Numbered from the stretch's first letter, positions 1-8,771 are shown. The stretch: DNA of 64,000 nt from Sphingopyxis sp. (GCF_025869345.1 NZ_JAOZVW010000004.1:26128-90127), one strand, 5' to 3'. Notes: generated from the sequence alone by a model not told the origin. Numbers and translations are program-made.

Positions 1-172
1 CGGCGGCTTCGGTGCGCCGATCGTCCGGGCAGCGCGGGGCGCACCCCAGGGCCGGGCGGACGCGCGACACGCCCCGCCCCGGCAGCGCAAGGCCCTCGAT
101 CCTGTCTGGCATCGCCCGAATCGCGACCGACTTCATTGCCAGAATGCTCGATCTGAACGATGAGATCGCACC
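1..172. other. Left edge, no supported gene
   Basis: This GC-rich leader lies ahead of the MFS permease. Open frames cross it in several phases, but none shows a recognisable motif. I see no clear promoter, terminator or tRNA here. Confidence 0.4.
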
Positions 173-1525
173 ATGCGCCGCACCCAAGGCCGGCGCTCCG
201 GCCCGTCACCTTCAATCGATTGGACCCATCCGTTGACCCAAGCTCCGACCGTGACCGCCGGCCCGGCATCGGCAAAGAAAATGCCCCGAAAGGCATGGTT
301 TATCATCGGCCTTGCGATGGCGCTGCTGGTCCTCAACTATTTCGATCGGCAGACGCTGGCCATCCTCAAGCCGGTCATGAAGGCGCAGCTTGCCTTCGAC
401 GACGAAGCCTATTCGCTGCTGACCTTCGCGTTCATGCTGCCCTACATCGTCATGTATGTGGTGAGCGGGCGGCTGATCGACCGGGTCGGTACGCGGGTGT
501 GCATGACCGTGTTCGCGATCGGCTGGTCGGTTGCGAACATCGCCTCGGGCCTGTCTCACAGCTTCGGGCATCTTGCCGCGTCCCGGGTGTTGATGGGCGC
601 CGCGGAACCGGGGGCCTTTCCGGTCGTTCAGCGCGCCATCCTCAACTGGGTTCCTGTCGAACGCCGCGCCCTCGCGATCAGCATTGCGACGCCGGCCGGA
701 AATATCGGCGCCATCCTCGCCCCGCCGTTGATCGCCTTGCTGGCAACGGGCCTCAACTGGCGCGCGGCGTTCGTGATACCGGGGGTGATCGGGATCGTCG
801 TCGCGGTCATGTGGTGGTTCACCGACACCAGGCACGGCTCTTCCGCGCAGCCGGTGCCGAACGCTCCGTCGCCATTGCCCGAAGCCGTCGATGAAGAGGC
901 TCCGTCGGTCAAGGCGCTGCTCAGGGACAAGAGATTCCTGGCGATCGTCGCGGCGCGCATGATCAGCGACCCGGTTTGGTATTTCTATCTGTTCTGGAGC
1001 GCCGGCTATCTCCAGGAGCGCGCCGGGCTGTCGCTCGCCGAACTGGGCTTCGTCGGCGGCATCCCCTATATCGTCGCGGTGCTGGTCTGCATCGCGCTCG
1101 GCCGCCTGGTCGACCGCTATACGGAGCGCGGACATGATCCCATCCGCGTTCAGCTTCGCGTCTTCGCCCTCAGCGCCGCGCTGATGCCCTTGGGCGCGCT
1201 CATTACCATGGCGTCGAGCGCGTTCGTCGCGGTGGCCATCATCACCGTCGTCGTCGCCGTCTGCCAGGCCTGGTTCGTCGGATATAACGTCCTCCTGGCG
1301 GGCCTGTTTCCGGTCAAGATCAACGCGTCCGCGGTGGGGATACTCGGCGCGGTCGGCGCCAGCACGTCGCTCGTTCTCAACCTTCTGGCCGGATCGCTTC
1401 TCGCCCAGTTCGACTATATCGCGCTGTTCGCGGGACTGGCGATCCTGCATCCGGTCTCCGCGGTGATCCTGTTCATGGTGATCGGGCGGAGCAGGGCAAG
1501 GCGTGCGGCCGCGACCGGTGCGTGA
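173..1525 (+). CDS. MFS permease, ACS/hexuronate-transporter-like
   Basis: A 12-helix inner-membrane secondary transporter of about 450 residues. The first helix carries the LNYFDRQTLA signature at the end of TM1, typical of the anion:cation symporter branch (ExuT, GudP and relatives). The loop after TM2 reads GRLIDRVGTR, the MFS motif-A region. Known members import organic acids such as hexuronates or sugar acids with protons or sodium. The neighbouring LacI repressor, polyol dehydrogenase and kinase suggest it brings in the substrate of this locus, but the substrate cannot be read from sequence. The start is uncertain: ATG 173 gives a long hydrophilic leader; TTG 233 and ATG 281 (which begins MPRKAWF just before TM1) are equally plausible, and none has a good ribosome binding site. 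Its stop codon abuts that of the convergent lacI gene with no gap. Confidence 0.82.
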   Translation: MRRTQGRRSGPSPSIDWTHPLTQAPTVTAGPASAKKMPRKAWFIIGLAMALLVLNYFDRQTLAILKPVMKAQLAFDDEAYSLLTFAFMLPYIVMYVVSGRLIDRVGTRVCMTVFAIGWSVANIASGLSHSFGHLAASRVLMGAAEPGAFPVVQRAILNWVPVERRALAISIATPAGNIGAILAPPLIALLATGLNWRAAFVIPGVIGIVVAVMWWFTDTRHGSSAQPVPNAPSPLPEAVDEEAPSVKALLRDKRFLAIVAARMISDPVWYFYLFWSAGYLQERAGLSLAELGFVGGIPYIVAVLVCIALGRLVDRYTERGHDPIRVQLRVFALSAALMPLGALITMASSAFVAVAIITVVVAVCQAWFVGYNVLLAGLFPVKINASAVGILGAVGASTSLVLNLLAGSLLAQFDYIALFAGLAILHPVSAVILFMVIGRSRARRAAATGA

Positions 1526-2584
1526 TCAGCGCGTCGTCGATGCCCGGATCGCGAGTTCCGGAACGATGCGCTCGGTCACGATCCGATCGTCGGCCATGCC
1601 CTGAATATGGTCGAGAAGGCGCCGCGTGGCGCGCCGCGCAACCTCCTCGAAAGGCAGGAGCAAGGTGGAAAGCGGTGGCTCCATGAACCGCGTGAACGGA
1701 AGGTTTCCCCATCCCATCACCATCACATCATCGGGAATGCGGATATTGCGCTCGCGCAGCGCACGGTAGAGGCCAAGGGCGTAATAATCGTCCCCTACGA
1801 CGAAGGCATCGGGGCGCCGGCCACGATCGAGCAAGTCGGCGGCGACGCGATAGGCATCGTCGGCATGCCACGATTGGGAAACGCGAAACGAACGGGCAGG
1901 GGGAATGAGCGCGAGATTGTATCGAGGATCGAACGTCAGCCCGTGCCGCTCGAGCGAGTGCCGGAATCCCTCGGTCCGAAGCCGGATGGTCGAAAAGGGC
2001 ATGTCTTCATCGAGCAGCACGACGTCCTTCGCGCCCCTGGCCAGAACGGCGTCGGTTGTGAGCTGGATGCCCGCGTCATTGTCGGTGGAGTAGAAATCGA
2101 CTCCCAGTTCCGGAAGTTCGCGGCTGACGAGGACCAGCGGAATGCCCGCCTTGATCACCGGTGTCCATGCGGTGGAGCGTTCCTGCACCGGCGCCGCGAT
2201 GAGGCCGTCCAGTCCGGATCGCAGCGCCCGGTCAATGGCATCGCGCTCGCGTTCCGCCGATTCGTACGAAAGGAGCAGCAGGACGGTGTAGCCGGCATGT
2301 TGCGCCTGAAGCTCGACCTCGCTGACCAGATCCGAGAAAAAGGGGTTCGAAATATTGCTGACGATTACGCCGATCGTCTTGCGTGCGCCGAGGACGAGCG
2401 AACGGGCATGGATATTGGGAACATAGCCGAGGCGTTCGGCCTCCGCCTTGATCAATGCGCGGGTGGTCGCGCTGACCCCCGGCCGGTCGTTCAACGCGCG
2501 CGATATCGTATTCGCCGTCAGCCCCACGACCTTCGCGAGATCCTGGAGCGTGGGCTGACGCCGCCCCCTGCTTACTTCCGCCAT
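1526..2584 (-). CDS. LacI-family transcriptional regulator
   Basis: A 352-residue repressor-type regulator. The N-terminal helix-turn-helix (residues about 10-55) reads PTLQDLAKVVGLTANTISRA followed by LNDRPGVSATTRALI and the hinge helix RLGYVPNIHARSLV. The rest is a periplasmic-binding-protein-like effector domain (TIGVIVSNISNPFFSDLV; VDFYSTDNDAGIQL). An in-frame upstream ATG at 2632 would add 16 residues, but ATG 2584 has a strong Shine-Dalgarno (AAGGAGGT) 6 nt ahead and matches the usual LacI length, so I chose it. It is divergent from the FAD oxidoreductase/mannitol dehydrogenase row across an AT-rich gap with repeated motifs and palindromes, which it probably binds. The effector is likely a sugar or polyol of this pathway (inference). 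Confidence 0.93.
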   Translation of the reverse strand: MAEVSRGRRQPTLQDLAKVVGLTANTISRALNDRPGVSATTRALIKAEAERLGYVPNIHARSLVLGARKTIGVIVSNISNPFFSDLVSEVELQAQHAGYTVLLLLSYESAERERDAIDRALRSGLDGLIAAPVQERSTAWTPVIKAGIPLVLVSRELPELGVDFYSTDNDAGIQLTTDAVLARGAKDVVLLDEDMPFSTIRLRTEGFRHSLERHGLTFDPRYNLALIPPARSFRVSQSWHADDAYRVAADLLDRGRRPDAFVVGDDYYALGLYRALRERNIRIPDDVMVMGWGNLPFTRFMEPPLSTLLLPFEEVARRATRRLLDHIQGMADDRIVTERIVPELAIRASTTR

Positions 2585-2590
2585 GCACGC

Positions 2591-2598
2591 ACCTCCTT
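2591..2598 (-). promoter_or_regulatory. Ribosome binding site of lacI-type gene
   Basis: On the minus strand AAGGAGGT lies 6 nt before ATG 2584. It decides the start of the regulator in favour of 2584 over the upstream in-frame ATG at 2632. Confidence 0.85.
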
Positions 2599-2636
2599 GA
2601 ATGATAAGTCTAGCGCCCATCGCGGCACGCAAAACA

Positions 2637-2651
2637 ACATTATCGTTATCT
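2637..2651. promoter_or_regulatory. 15-bp repeated motif, copy 1 (candidate operator)
   Basis: ACATTATCGTTATCT, matched at 14 of 15 positions by a second copy at 2772-2786 in the same orientation. The pair brackets the AT-rich intergenic region between the LacI regulator and the catabolic row, as expected for operators bridged by a LacI-type tetramer or for repeated sites of one regulator. Confidence 0.5.
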
Positions 2652-2682
2652 TATAATTCCATTTTCAGCAATTTCTGTGATA

Positions 2683-2697
2683 TGCTAACAATTAGCA
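2683..2697. promoter_or_regulatory. Palindrome TGCTAA-N3-TTAGCA (candidate operator)
   Basis: A perfect inverted repeat with 6-bp arms and a 3-bp centre, in the AT-rich divergent region next to the LacI-type gene. Its size and symmetry suit a dimeric helix-turn-helix regulator. Confidence 0.4.
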
Positions 2698-2723
2698 AGA
2701 TTTAGATAATATCCTAATATATC

Positions 2724-2742
2724 ATGATGATAAAGTCATCAT
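2724..2742. promoter_or_regulatory. Palindrome ATGATGA-N5-TCATCAT (candidate operator)
   Basis: A perfect 7-bp inverted repeat with a 5-bp spacer, about 140 bp upstream of the FAD oxidoreductase start. A TTGACT hexamer (2742-2747) follows directly and could be a -35 box, though no convincing -10 sits 16-18 bp downstream. Confidence 0.4.
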
Positions 2743-2771
2743 TGACTGGATGATGAGCATGTGGCAGAGAT

Positions 2772-2786
2772 ACATTATCGATATCT
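2772..2786. promoter_or_regulatory. 15-bp repeated motif, copy 2 (candidate operator)
   Basis: ACATTATCGATATCT, one base different from copy 1 at 2637-2651 and containing the palindrome TATCGATA. It lies about 90 bp before ATG 2878. This argues that the longer reading frame starting at GTG 2761 is not the true coding start and that this stretch is regulatory. Confidence 0.5.
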
Positions 2787-2877
2787 AACATCTTTGCAGC
2801 GAGTGATTCAGGCCACGGCTCCAAGGCAGCCGAACGCCTCTCCCATTCAACCACCCGAACTGGCCAGTAGAAGAAGT

Positions 2878-4272
2878 ATGTCCGCGATATTCAAACAAAA
2901 TGCGTCGATCAGCGTGCCGCGCAGCGAGGTGCCTGTCGGTGGCAGCTATGACGTCGTCGTCTGTGGGGGCGGGCCCGCCGGCCTGATCGCTGCCGTGGCG
3001 GCCGCCCGCAACGGCGCGAAGACGCTGCTCATCGAACGCTACGGATTCGTCGGCGGGATGTCGACGAGCGCGCTGGTGACGCCGATTAGCGAATTTCGTC
3101 ATTTCGGTAAGCAGCATATCGGCGGAATTCCGTTTGAGCTCCTCCAGAAAGCCGCCGAGCTCGGCGGCGCAAACGTCGCGCTCGAGAGCGGGAATTTCCC
3201 CGTCAACGACGAGATACTGAAACTCGCAGCGCAGCGTCTTCTGCTCGAAAGCGGGGTGACTTTGCTCTATCATAGCTGGTTTTCGGACTGCGTCGTCGAG
3301 GGCGACCGCGTTACCCATGTCATCGTGCAGAACAAGGCGGGCCGCGTCGCCTATGAGGCGGAGGTGTTCGTCGATTGCACCGGCGACGCCGATCTCGTGC
3401 GCGCGGCGGGCTTCCCGACCACCAAGGGCGACGTCCTGCAGCCGGCGACGTTGTGGTTCCAACTCGGCGGCGTCGATACGGACGCGCTCGATTATCTGTT
3501 CCGCGACGCCGTCGACGGGATGCTGCCGGTGTCCGAAATGATCCGCGGCCGGCTGCTCGAACTCAATGAACAGGGCGAGATTCCGATTTTCGGCGGCCCG
3601 TGGATCAACAAATTCTTCCACGACGGCATGGTCAGCATCAACGTGCTCCGCGAGGCGACCGACGCCAGCGACCCCGAATGGTTCACCAGGACCGAATGCA
3701 GCCTGCGCGAGAATCTGCAGCTCATCATCGAGATCCTGCGCCGCGAGTTTCCGGAATTTCGCGACTGCTGGCTGGCGAAATCGGGCATCCAGACGGGGGT
3801 GCGCGAATCCTATCACATCGTCGGCCTCTATGAGCTGCAACGCGACGACATTCTGTTTCCGAAGGCTTTTCCCGATACGATCGCGAAGGGCGCGCACGTC
3901 ATCGACATCCACTCGAGCGACAGCAACGACCAGGACGGCCTCGTCATCCCGCGGCAGGAATATAATGTTCCCTTCCGCTGCCTGGTGCCGCGCGGCAGCG
4001 TCAATCTCGTTACGGCGGGCCGCTGTCTGAGCGCGGACGGTCCCGGCTTCGGCTCGGTTCGCGTGATGGCGACCTGCATGGCGATGGGGCAGGGTGCGGG
4101 AACGGCGGCGGCGTTGAGCGTCCAGCACGGCTACAGCATGTCGGCGATGAATTTCGAGCATCTGCGCGAAACGCTGATCGCGCAGGGCGCGGTGATCGAT
4201 TTCGACAATGTCGTCGCCCCCGCGGCTCCGATCGAACTGACCGTCTATCCCGCGGTCAGTGCTGCCCGGTGA
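2878..4272 (+). CDS. FAD-dependent oxidoreductase (FAD_oxidored type)
   Basis: A 464-residue flavoprotein. The N-terminus carries a Rossmann dinucleotide-binding motif (VVVCGGGPAGLIAAVAAARN, then LLIERYGFVGGMSTSALVTP). The C-terminus has the second FAD-contact region (NLVTAGRCLSADGPGFGSVR and the helix MGQGAGTAAALS). This matches the family often annotated as FAD-dependent oxidoreductase PF12831, which is common in carbohydrate loci but has poorly defined substrates. ATG 2878 is preferred over GTG 2761: the extra 39 residues show no conserved features and overlap the candidate operators, and purine-rich AGAAGAAG precedes ATG 2878. It heads a same-strand row with a mannitol dehydrogenase, PhoD and a sugar kinase, so it probably oxidises a sugar, polyol or sugar acid. 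Confidence 0.85.
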   Translation: MSAIFKQNASISVPRSEVPVGGSYDVVVCGGGPAGLIAAVAAARNGAKTLLIERYGFVGGMSTSALVTPISEFRHFGKQHIGGIPFELLQKAAELGGANVALESGNFPVNDEILKLAAQRLLLESGVTLLYHSWFSDCVVEGDRVTHVIVQNKAGRVAYEAEVFVDCTGDADLVRAAGFPTTKGDVLQPATLWFQLGGVDTDALDYLFRDAVDGMLPVSEMIRGRLLELNEQGEIPIFGGPWINKFFHDGMVSINVLREATDASDPEWFTRTECSLRENLQLIIEILRREFPEFRDCWLAKSGIQTGVRESYHIVGLYELQRDDILFPKAFPDTIAKGAHVIDIHSSDSNDQDGLVIPRQEYNVPFRCLVPRGSVNLVTAGRCLSADGPGFGSVRVMATCMAMGQGAGTAAALSVQHGYSMSAMNFEHLRETLIAQGAVIDFDNVVAPAAPIELTVYPAVSAAR

Positions 4273-4302
4273 TCATGGCCCGGCTTTCCGAAAGAATGTG
4301 AG

Positions 4303-5736
4303 ATGAGCGTCGCCCGTCCCCGATATGACCGCGCGCGGCTGACGCCAGGAATTCTCCATATCGGCCTGGGCAATTTCCACCGGGCCCATATGGCGACCTA
4401 CCTCGACGATCTGTTCGCGCTGGGTGAGGGGCATGACTGGGCGATCCTCGGCGCGGGTGTGCGTCCGGCCGATGCCCGGATGCGCGAAGCGCTCGAGGTG
4501 CAGGACTGGCTATCGACGGTCATCGAACTCGACCCCCGGGGCAAGCGCGCGCGCCGTGTCGGCGCCATGATCGGCTTCGTGGAGGTCGATCCCGCGAACG
4601 GTCCGCTGATCGAGGCGATGCGCCGGCCGGAGATCCGCATCGTCTCGCTCACCGTCACCGAAGGCGGCTATTTCATCGATCCCGCGACCGGGCGCTTCGA
4701 TCCGGCGGCACCCGAGATCGCCGCCGACGGCGCGGCGCCCGATCGCCCGGCGACCGCCTTCGGGGCGATCGTCGCGGCACTTAGGGCCCGCCGCGACGCC
4801 GGCATCATGCCCTTTACGGTGCTGTCGTGCGACAATCTGCCCGGCAACGGCGATGTCGCGCGCGCCGCGGTGGTGGGGCTGGCCCGCCTGTCCGACCCCG
4901 GCCTTGCCGACTGGATCGACACCCACGTCGCCTTTCCCAACGCCATGGTCGATCGCATCGCGCCGGCGACCGGCCCCCGCGAGCGCGCGATCGCGGCGGC
5001 GTTCGGCCTTGGCGACGATCCGGTGCCGGTGACCTGCGAGCCGTTCCGGCAATGGGTGATCGAAGACCGCTTCCCCGCCGGTCGTCCCGCCCTCGAAAAG
5101 GTCGGCGCCATTTTCACGCCGCGCGTGCACGACTTCGAGACGATGAAGATCCGCATCCTCAATGGCGGCCATGCCGCCATCGGCTATCCGGCGGAGCTTC
5201 TGGGGATCGGGCATGTCCACGAAGCGATGGCCGATGGCAGGATCGCGGCCTTCCTCGACAAAATCGAAACCGACGAGATCGTGCCGATCGTCCCCCCGAT
5301 TCCGGGTCACGATCTGCACGACTATAAGGAGCTCGTTCTGCAGCGTTTCTCGAACCCCGAGATCGCCGACACCGCGCGCCGCCTGTGCTTCGACGGATCG
5401 AACCGCCAGCCGAAGTTCATCATCCCGTCGATCAGGGACAATATCGCCAGAGGTGTCATGCCGACGGGGCTGATCCTCGCCAGCGCCTTGTGGTGCCGCT
5501 ATTGCGAGGGCACCGACTCCCGAGGCCGCACGACCCTTCCGAACGACCCCCATTGGGACATGTTGACGGCGGCAGCGCGCGCGGCAAAGCAGGATCCCGC
5601 CAGATGGATCGGAATGCGCGCGATCTACGGCGATCTTTCGGACGATCCCGCGTTCGTCGCCGCGTTCGGGCAGGCGCTGCGTCTCGTCTGGAACGAAGGG
5701 GCAGGCGCGGCGATGGCGCGCTATGCAGAAGGCTGA
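4303..5736 (+). CDS. Mannitol 2-dehydrogenase / fructuronate reductase family enzyme
   Basis: A 477-residue NAD(P)-dependent polyol dehydrogenase of the long-chain mannitol dehydrogenase family. The Rossmann-type N-terminus reads ILHIGLGNFHRAHMATYLDD; the central TVTEGGYF segment is conserved in the family. The catalytic signature K-x4-N-x2-H appears as KIRILNGGH near residue 285. Family members interconvert mannitol and fructose, or mannonate/altronate and the ketouronic acid. A fructokinase-like ROK gene three positions downstream favours a polyol to fructose route over a hexuronate route, but the ACS-type permease would suit sugar acids, so both remain open. It follows the FAD oxidoreductase by 30 bp and is probably co-transcribed with it. 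Confidence 0.88.
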   Translation: MSVARPRYDRARLTPGILHIGLGNFHRAHMATYLDDLFALGEGHDWAILGAGVRPADARMREALEVQDWLSTVIELDPRGKRARRVGAMIGFVEVDPANGPLIEAMRRPEIRIVSLTVTEGGYFIDPATGRFDPAAPEIAADGAAPDRPATAFGAIVAALRARRDAGIMPFTVLSCDNLPGNGDVARAAVVGLARLSDPGLADWIDTHVAFPNAMVDRIAPATGPRERAIAAAFGLGDDPVPVTCEPFRQWVIEDRFPAGRPALEKVGAIFTPRVHDFETMKIRILNGGHAAIGYPAELLGIGHVHEAMADGRIAAFLDKIETDEIVPIVPPIPGHDLHDYKELVLQRFSNPEIADTARRLCFDGSNRQPKFIIPSIRDNIARGVMPTGLILASALWCRYCEGTDSRGRTTLPNDPHWDMLTAAARAAKQDPARWIGMRAIYGDLSDDPAFVAAFGQALRLVWNEGAGAAMARYAEG

Positions 5737-5822
5737 CCGATGCGACCTGCGCTCGCAGAAATCGACGAGAGCCAGACGCCGCCGAACACATCCGCCAGCA
5801 TGAGCAGAGCGAGCCTTACCTT

Positions 5823-7382
5823 ATGATGGAATATCCGCCCAGCCGCCGCACCCTTCTTCGTGCCGGTGGACACGCCGTGCTGTTTGCCGCGCTGGCGCGG
5901 ACGCCTGCGTTCGCCGCGCCAAAATTTCTCGACGACCCGTTTACGCTCGGCGTCGCCTCGGGTGATCCGGCGCCCGATGGCTTTGTCATCTGGACCCGCC
6001 TCGCGCCGAAACCGCTCGAACCCCATGGCGGCATGCCGGCCGAGGCCGTGCCGGTCGGCTGGGACGTCGCCGAGGACGAAACATTCCACAGGATCGTGCG
6101 AACCGGCACCGCGCTGGCGCGGCCCGAACTGGCGCATTCGGTTCATGTCGAGGTCGAGGGCCTCGGCAGCCATCGCCGCTATTGGTATCGTTTCGTCGCT
6201 GACGGAATCCCCAGCGACATCGGCACCGTCCGCACCGCGCCCGCCGCCGGGGCGGTGCTGGACCGGTTGCGGATCGCGGTCGCCGGATGCCAGCATTACG
6301 AACGCGGGCTCTTCACGGCATGGCGCCATATCAGCGAGGAGCCCGACCTCGATCTCGTCTATCATTACGGCGACTATATCTACGAAGGAAAGACCGCCGG
6401 CCCGGCGGCGGCCGCCAAAGCGCCCCTCGTGCGCCACCACAACAGCGATAAGCTCTATAGTCTCGATGATTATCGGCAGCGTTATGCGCTCTACAAGGTC
6501 GATCCCGATCTTCGGGCCGCCCACGCCGCCACGGCGTTCGTGTCGACATTCGACGATCATGAAGTGGAGAATAATTGGGCGGGCGATCTCGATGACGGCA
6601 GTACGCCCAGCGAAGTCTTTCTGCTCCGCCGCGGCGCCGCGATGCAGGCGTGGTACGAGCATATGCCCGTCCGCAGGAGCCGGTTCCCCTATGGCGGATC
6701 GCCGCAGATATATCACCGGCTCGATTTCGGTCGGCTCCTGCGCCTTCACGTCCTCGACAAGCGCAGCTACCGCAGCATTCGTCTTTGCGAAAAGCCGGGT
6801 GACGGCAACTGCGTCGATGTGCGGGACAAGCCTGACACGATGCTGGGCGATGTGCAGGAACGCTGGCTCGGCAAAGGCCTGACGTCCGATTTCGCCTGGA
6901 ATCTGCTGGGACTGGGCGGCCTCGTCATGCCGTTCGACCGGTCGGCGCAGAAAATTCCATCGAACGGCTACGACAATTGGACGGGCTATCCCGACGCACG
7001 CGAGCGGCTGGTCAGGATGATCCAGAAACGCGGCAAGAATGTCGTGATCGCCGGGGGCGACAGCCACATGTTCTTCATCGGCAATCTGCCGTCGCGTCGC
7101 GGGGACCTAGAAAGCCCGCCTGTCGCGCCCGAGTTCCACGGAACGTCGGTCAGCTCGATCAGCACCAACGGGCTTCCCATCGGCCCCGATCCGCGCGCGG
7201 CGACCAACCCGCATATCTCGATGATCCATGATCAGCGCGGCTATCTGTTGTTCGACGTCAAACCCGAAATATGGCACACCGATCTGCGCGTCGTCGACCA
7301 GCTGTTCACCCCGGGCGGCCGCATCGGCACGCTGGCGCGCTACGTCGTGGAGCCCGGCAGGCCGCAAGCGGTCAGGGCCTGA
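5823..7382 (+). CDS. phoD: PhoD-type alkaline phosphatase/phosphodiesterase, Tat-exported
   Basis: About 519 residues. The N-terminus is a twin-arginine signal (SRRTLLRAGG followed by a hydrophobic stretch ending TPAFA), so the protein is exported folded, as expected for a PhoD metalloenzyme with Fe/Ca. After a short beta domain (FTLGVASGDPAPDGFVIWTR) come metal-site motifs: VAGCQHYERG, YHYGDYIYEG, STFDDHEVENNWAGD and VIAGGDSHMFF. All are diagnostic of PhoD. ATG 5823 directly precedes the signal; the frame is open much further upstream but that part overlaps the dehydrogenase gene. A periplasmic phosphatase is unusual inside a sugar catabolic row. It could release a sugar or polyol from a phosphodiester before uptake, or be there for phosphate scavenging; the sequence does not decide. 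Confidence 0.92.
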   Translation: MMEYPPSRRTLLRAGGHAVLFAALARTPAFAAPKFLDDPFTLGVASGDPAPDGFVIWTRLAPKPLEPHGGMPAEAVPVGWDVAEDETFHRIVRTGTALARPELAHSVHVEVEGLGSHRRYWYRFVADGIPSDIGTVRTAPAAGAVLDRLRIAVAGCQHYERGLFTAWRHISEEPDLDLVYHYGDYIYEGKTAGPAAAAKAPLVRHHNSDKLYSLDDYRQRYALYKVDPDLRAAHAATAFVSTFDDHEVENNWAGDLDDGSTPSEVFLLRRGAAMQAWYEHMPVRRSRFPYGGSPQIYHRLDFGRLLRLHVLDKRSYRSIRLCEKPGDGNCVDVRDKPDTMLGDVQERWLGKGLTSDFAWNLLGLGGLVMPFDRSAQKIPSNGYDNWTGYPDARERLVRMIQKRGKNVVIAGGDSHMFFIGNLPSRRGDLESPPVAPEFHGTSVSSISTNGLPIGPDPRAATNPHISMIHDQRGYLLFDVKPEIWHTDLRVVDQLFTPGGRIGTLARYVVEPGRPQAVRA

Positions 7383-7434
7383 TCGCCGTTCAGGACGGAT
7401 CGGATTTTTCGTCACCACTGGCTCGGAAGTTCCC

Positions 7435-8334
7435 ATGACATATTCTCCATTGATTGCCGGTCTCGAACTGGGCGGCACGAAATGCGTCGCCATTCTGGGG
7501 ACCGGGCCCGACGATGTTCGGGCCCGCGAAACAGTGCCGACCACCGATCCCGCGACGACGTTGGCGGCGCTGGAGAAGATACTCGACGGCTGGTGCTTCG
7601 ATGCGCTCGGCATCGCCGCCTTCGGTCCGCTCGATCTCGACCCGCGCAGCCCGGATTATGGCTCCATCAGCGCCACCCCCAAGCCCGGTTGGAGCGGGAC
7701 CGATCTCACGCGCCGGTTCGCAGCGCGCTACGGTGTGCCGCTGGCCATCCAGACCGATGTGGTCGGCGCTGCGCTTGCCGAACAGCGCTGGGGCGCTGCG
7801 CGGGGATTATCGAGCCATTGCTATATCACGGTAGGCACCGGCGTTGGCGTCGGGCTGATCTCGGGCAACCGGCCGGTGCAGGGCGTGGCGCATGGCGAGG
7901 CGGGGCATATGCGCGTGCACCGGGCGCCCGGCGACGATTTCGCCGGCGCGTGCCCGTTCCACGGCGATTGCATCGAGGGTTTGATATCCGGGCCGGCGCT
8001 CGCCAGGCGGTTCGGCCGACCGGCGCACGAGCTTCCCGATGAAGGCGTCGAATGGGATCTGTTTGTTCATGACCTTGCGGGGTTGCTGCATAATCTGGTC
8101 GTCACGGCAGCGCCCGAGCGGATCGCGATCGGTGGCGGCGTGATGGCTTCGCGCGAACGGCTGTTTCCCAGGCTGCGCGCCGCACTCGCCGCGAGTATCG
8201 CCGCCTATGGGTCGCTCGCCCCTTATGCCGCGCAGCTCGACGACCGCCTTGGCCCGCCTGGACTGGGGACGATGGCTGGTCCCTTGGGCGCGCTCGCGGT
8301 AGGGTTCGATGTTTTGGACAAAGCGGACGGATAA
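7435..8334 (+). CDS. ROK-family sugar kinase (fructokinase-like)
   Basis: A 299-residue cytoplasmic kinase. The N-terminal phosphate-binding motif is GLELGGTKCVAILG, the ROK signature region VGTGVGVGLISG is present, and the zinc-binding segment GHMRVHRAPGDDFAG continues with C-x2-H-x2-C, as in fructokinases of the Mak/YdhR type. It would phosphorylate fructose (or a related hexose) at C6, completing a mannitol to fructose-6-phosphate route with the dehydrogenase of this locus. ATG 7435 has GGAAG upstream; the open frame extends back into phoD but with no conserved residues. It closes the same-strand row, 52 bp after phoD. Confidence 0.88.
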   Translation: MTYSPLIAGLELGGTKCVAILGTGPDDVRARETVPTTDPATTLAALEKILDGWCFDALGIAAFGPLDLDPRSPDYGSISATPKPGWSGTDLTRRFAARYGVPLAIQTDVVGAALAEQRWGAARGLSSHCYITVGTGVGVGLISGNRPVQGVAHGEAGHMRVHRAPGDDFAGACPFHGDCIEGLISGPALARRFGRPAHELPDEGVEWDLFVHDLAGLLHNLVVTAAPERIAIGGGVMASRERLFPRLRAALAASIAAYGSLAPYAAQLDDRLGPPGLGTMAGPLGALAVGFDVLDKADG

Positions 8335-8695
8335 GCAGCGGCCGGAAACGTTGGCCGGGTTCTTATGACTCAGCGCCTGCTTTGGACGCGCCTCTGCTGA
8401 GAGCTGCCAGTCCACACATGGCCAATGGCCGTCCAATTCATATCTTCAGGTATTTGGCTGTCATTCTTGAAAAGGGCCAGCGCGCATCGGTCCAGTATGA
8501 TTCGCGTAGACGCGATCAAGATCGACTTGGGAGACCAAGGCAGCGAAAACCTAAACGACTGTGCAGGGTTCGAACAAAAAATCGCTCCATTTCAAGCGCA
8601 CAAAAGAGCCTGAAACTTGAGCTTGTGCTATGTAATAGAAATATCGAACCCTAAATCTTTAAAAAATTGTGTAAATTCAGGGAGTGCACATATGG
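8335..8695. other. Gene-poor, AT-richer gap before tRNA-Lys
   Basis: About 360 bp between the sugar kinase and the 3' side of tRNA-Lys. It is visibly richer in A and T than its surroundings, especially at 8560-8690. Two overlapping small open frames (8382-8654 and 8425-8613) show no motif and no good ribosome binding site. I see no terminator hairpin with a T-run. The position downstream of a tRNA 3' end would suit an old integration scar, but no att repeat longer than 10 bp was found. Confidence 0.45.
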
Positions 8696-8771
8696 TGGTG
8701 AGCCCTGCTGGGTTCGAACCAGCGACCTACTGATTAAAAGTCAGTTGCTCTACCGACTGAGCTAAGGGCCC
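8696..8771 (-). tRNA. tRNA-Lys (anticodon TTT)
   Basis: Read on the minus strand it begins GGGCCCTTAGCTCAGTCGG and ends AGGGCTCACCA. The 7-bp acceptor stem pairs (one G-U), the anticodon arm loop is CTTTTAA with anticodon TTT, and the T-arm carries GGTTCGAACC. The CCA end is encoded. Length 76 nt. Confidence 0.97.

Noticed and set aside
8382-8654. A 90-codon plus-strand frame in the gap before tRNA-Lys.
   Set aside because: No ribosome binding site, no recognisable motif, and an unusual basic composition; not supported as a gene.
8566-8719. GGGTTCGAAC at 8566-8575 repeats part of the tRNA-Lys T-arm at 8710-8719, as an att scar would.
   Set aside because: Only 10 bp match, within the most conserved part of any tRNA, and no integrase gene or larger direct repeat is nearby.
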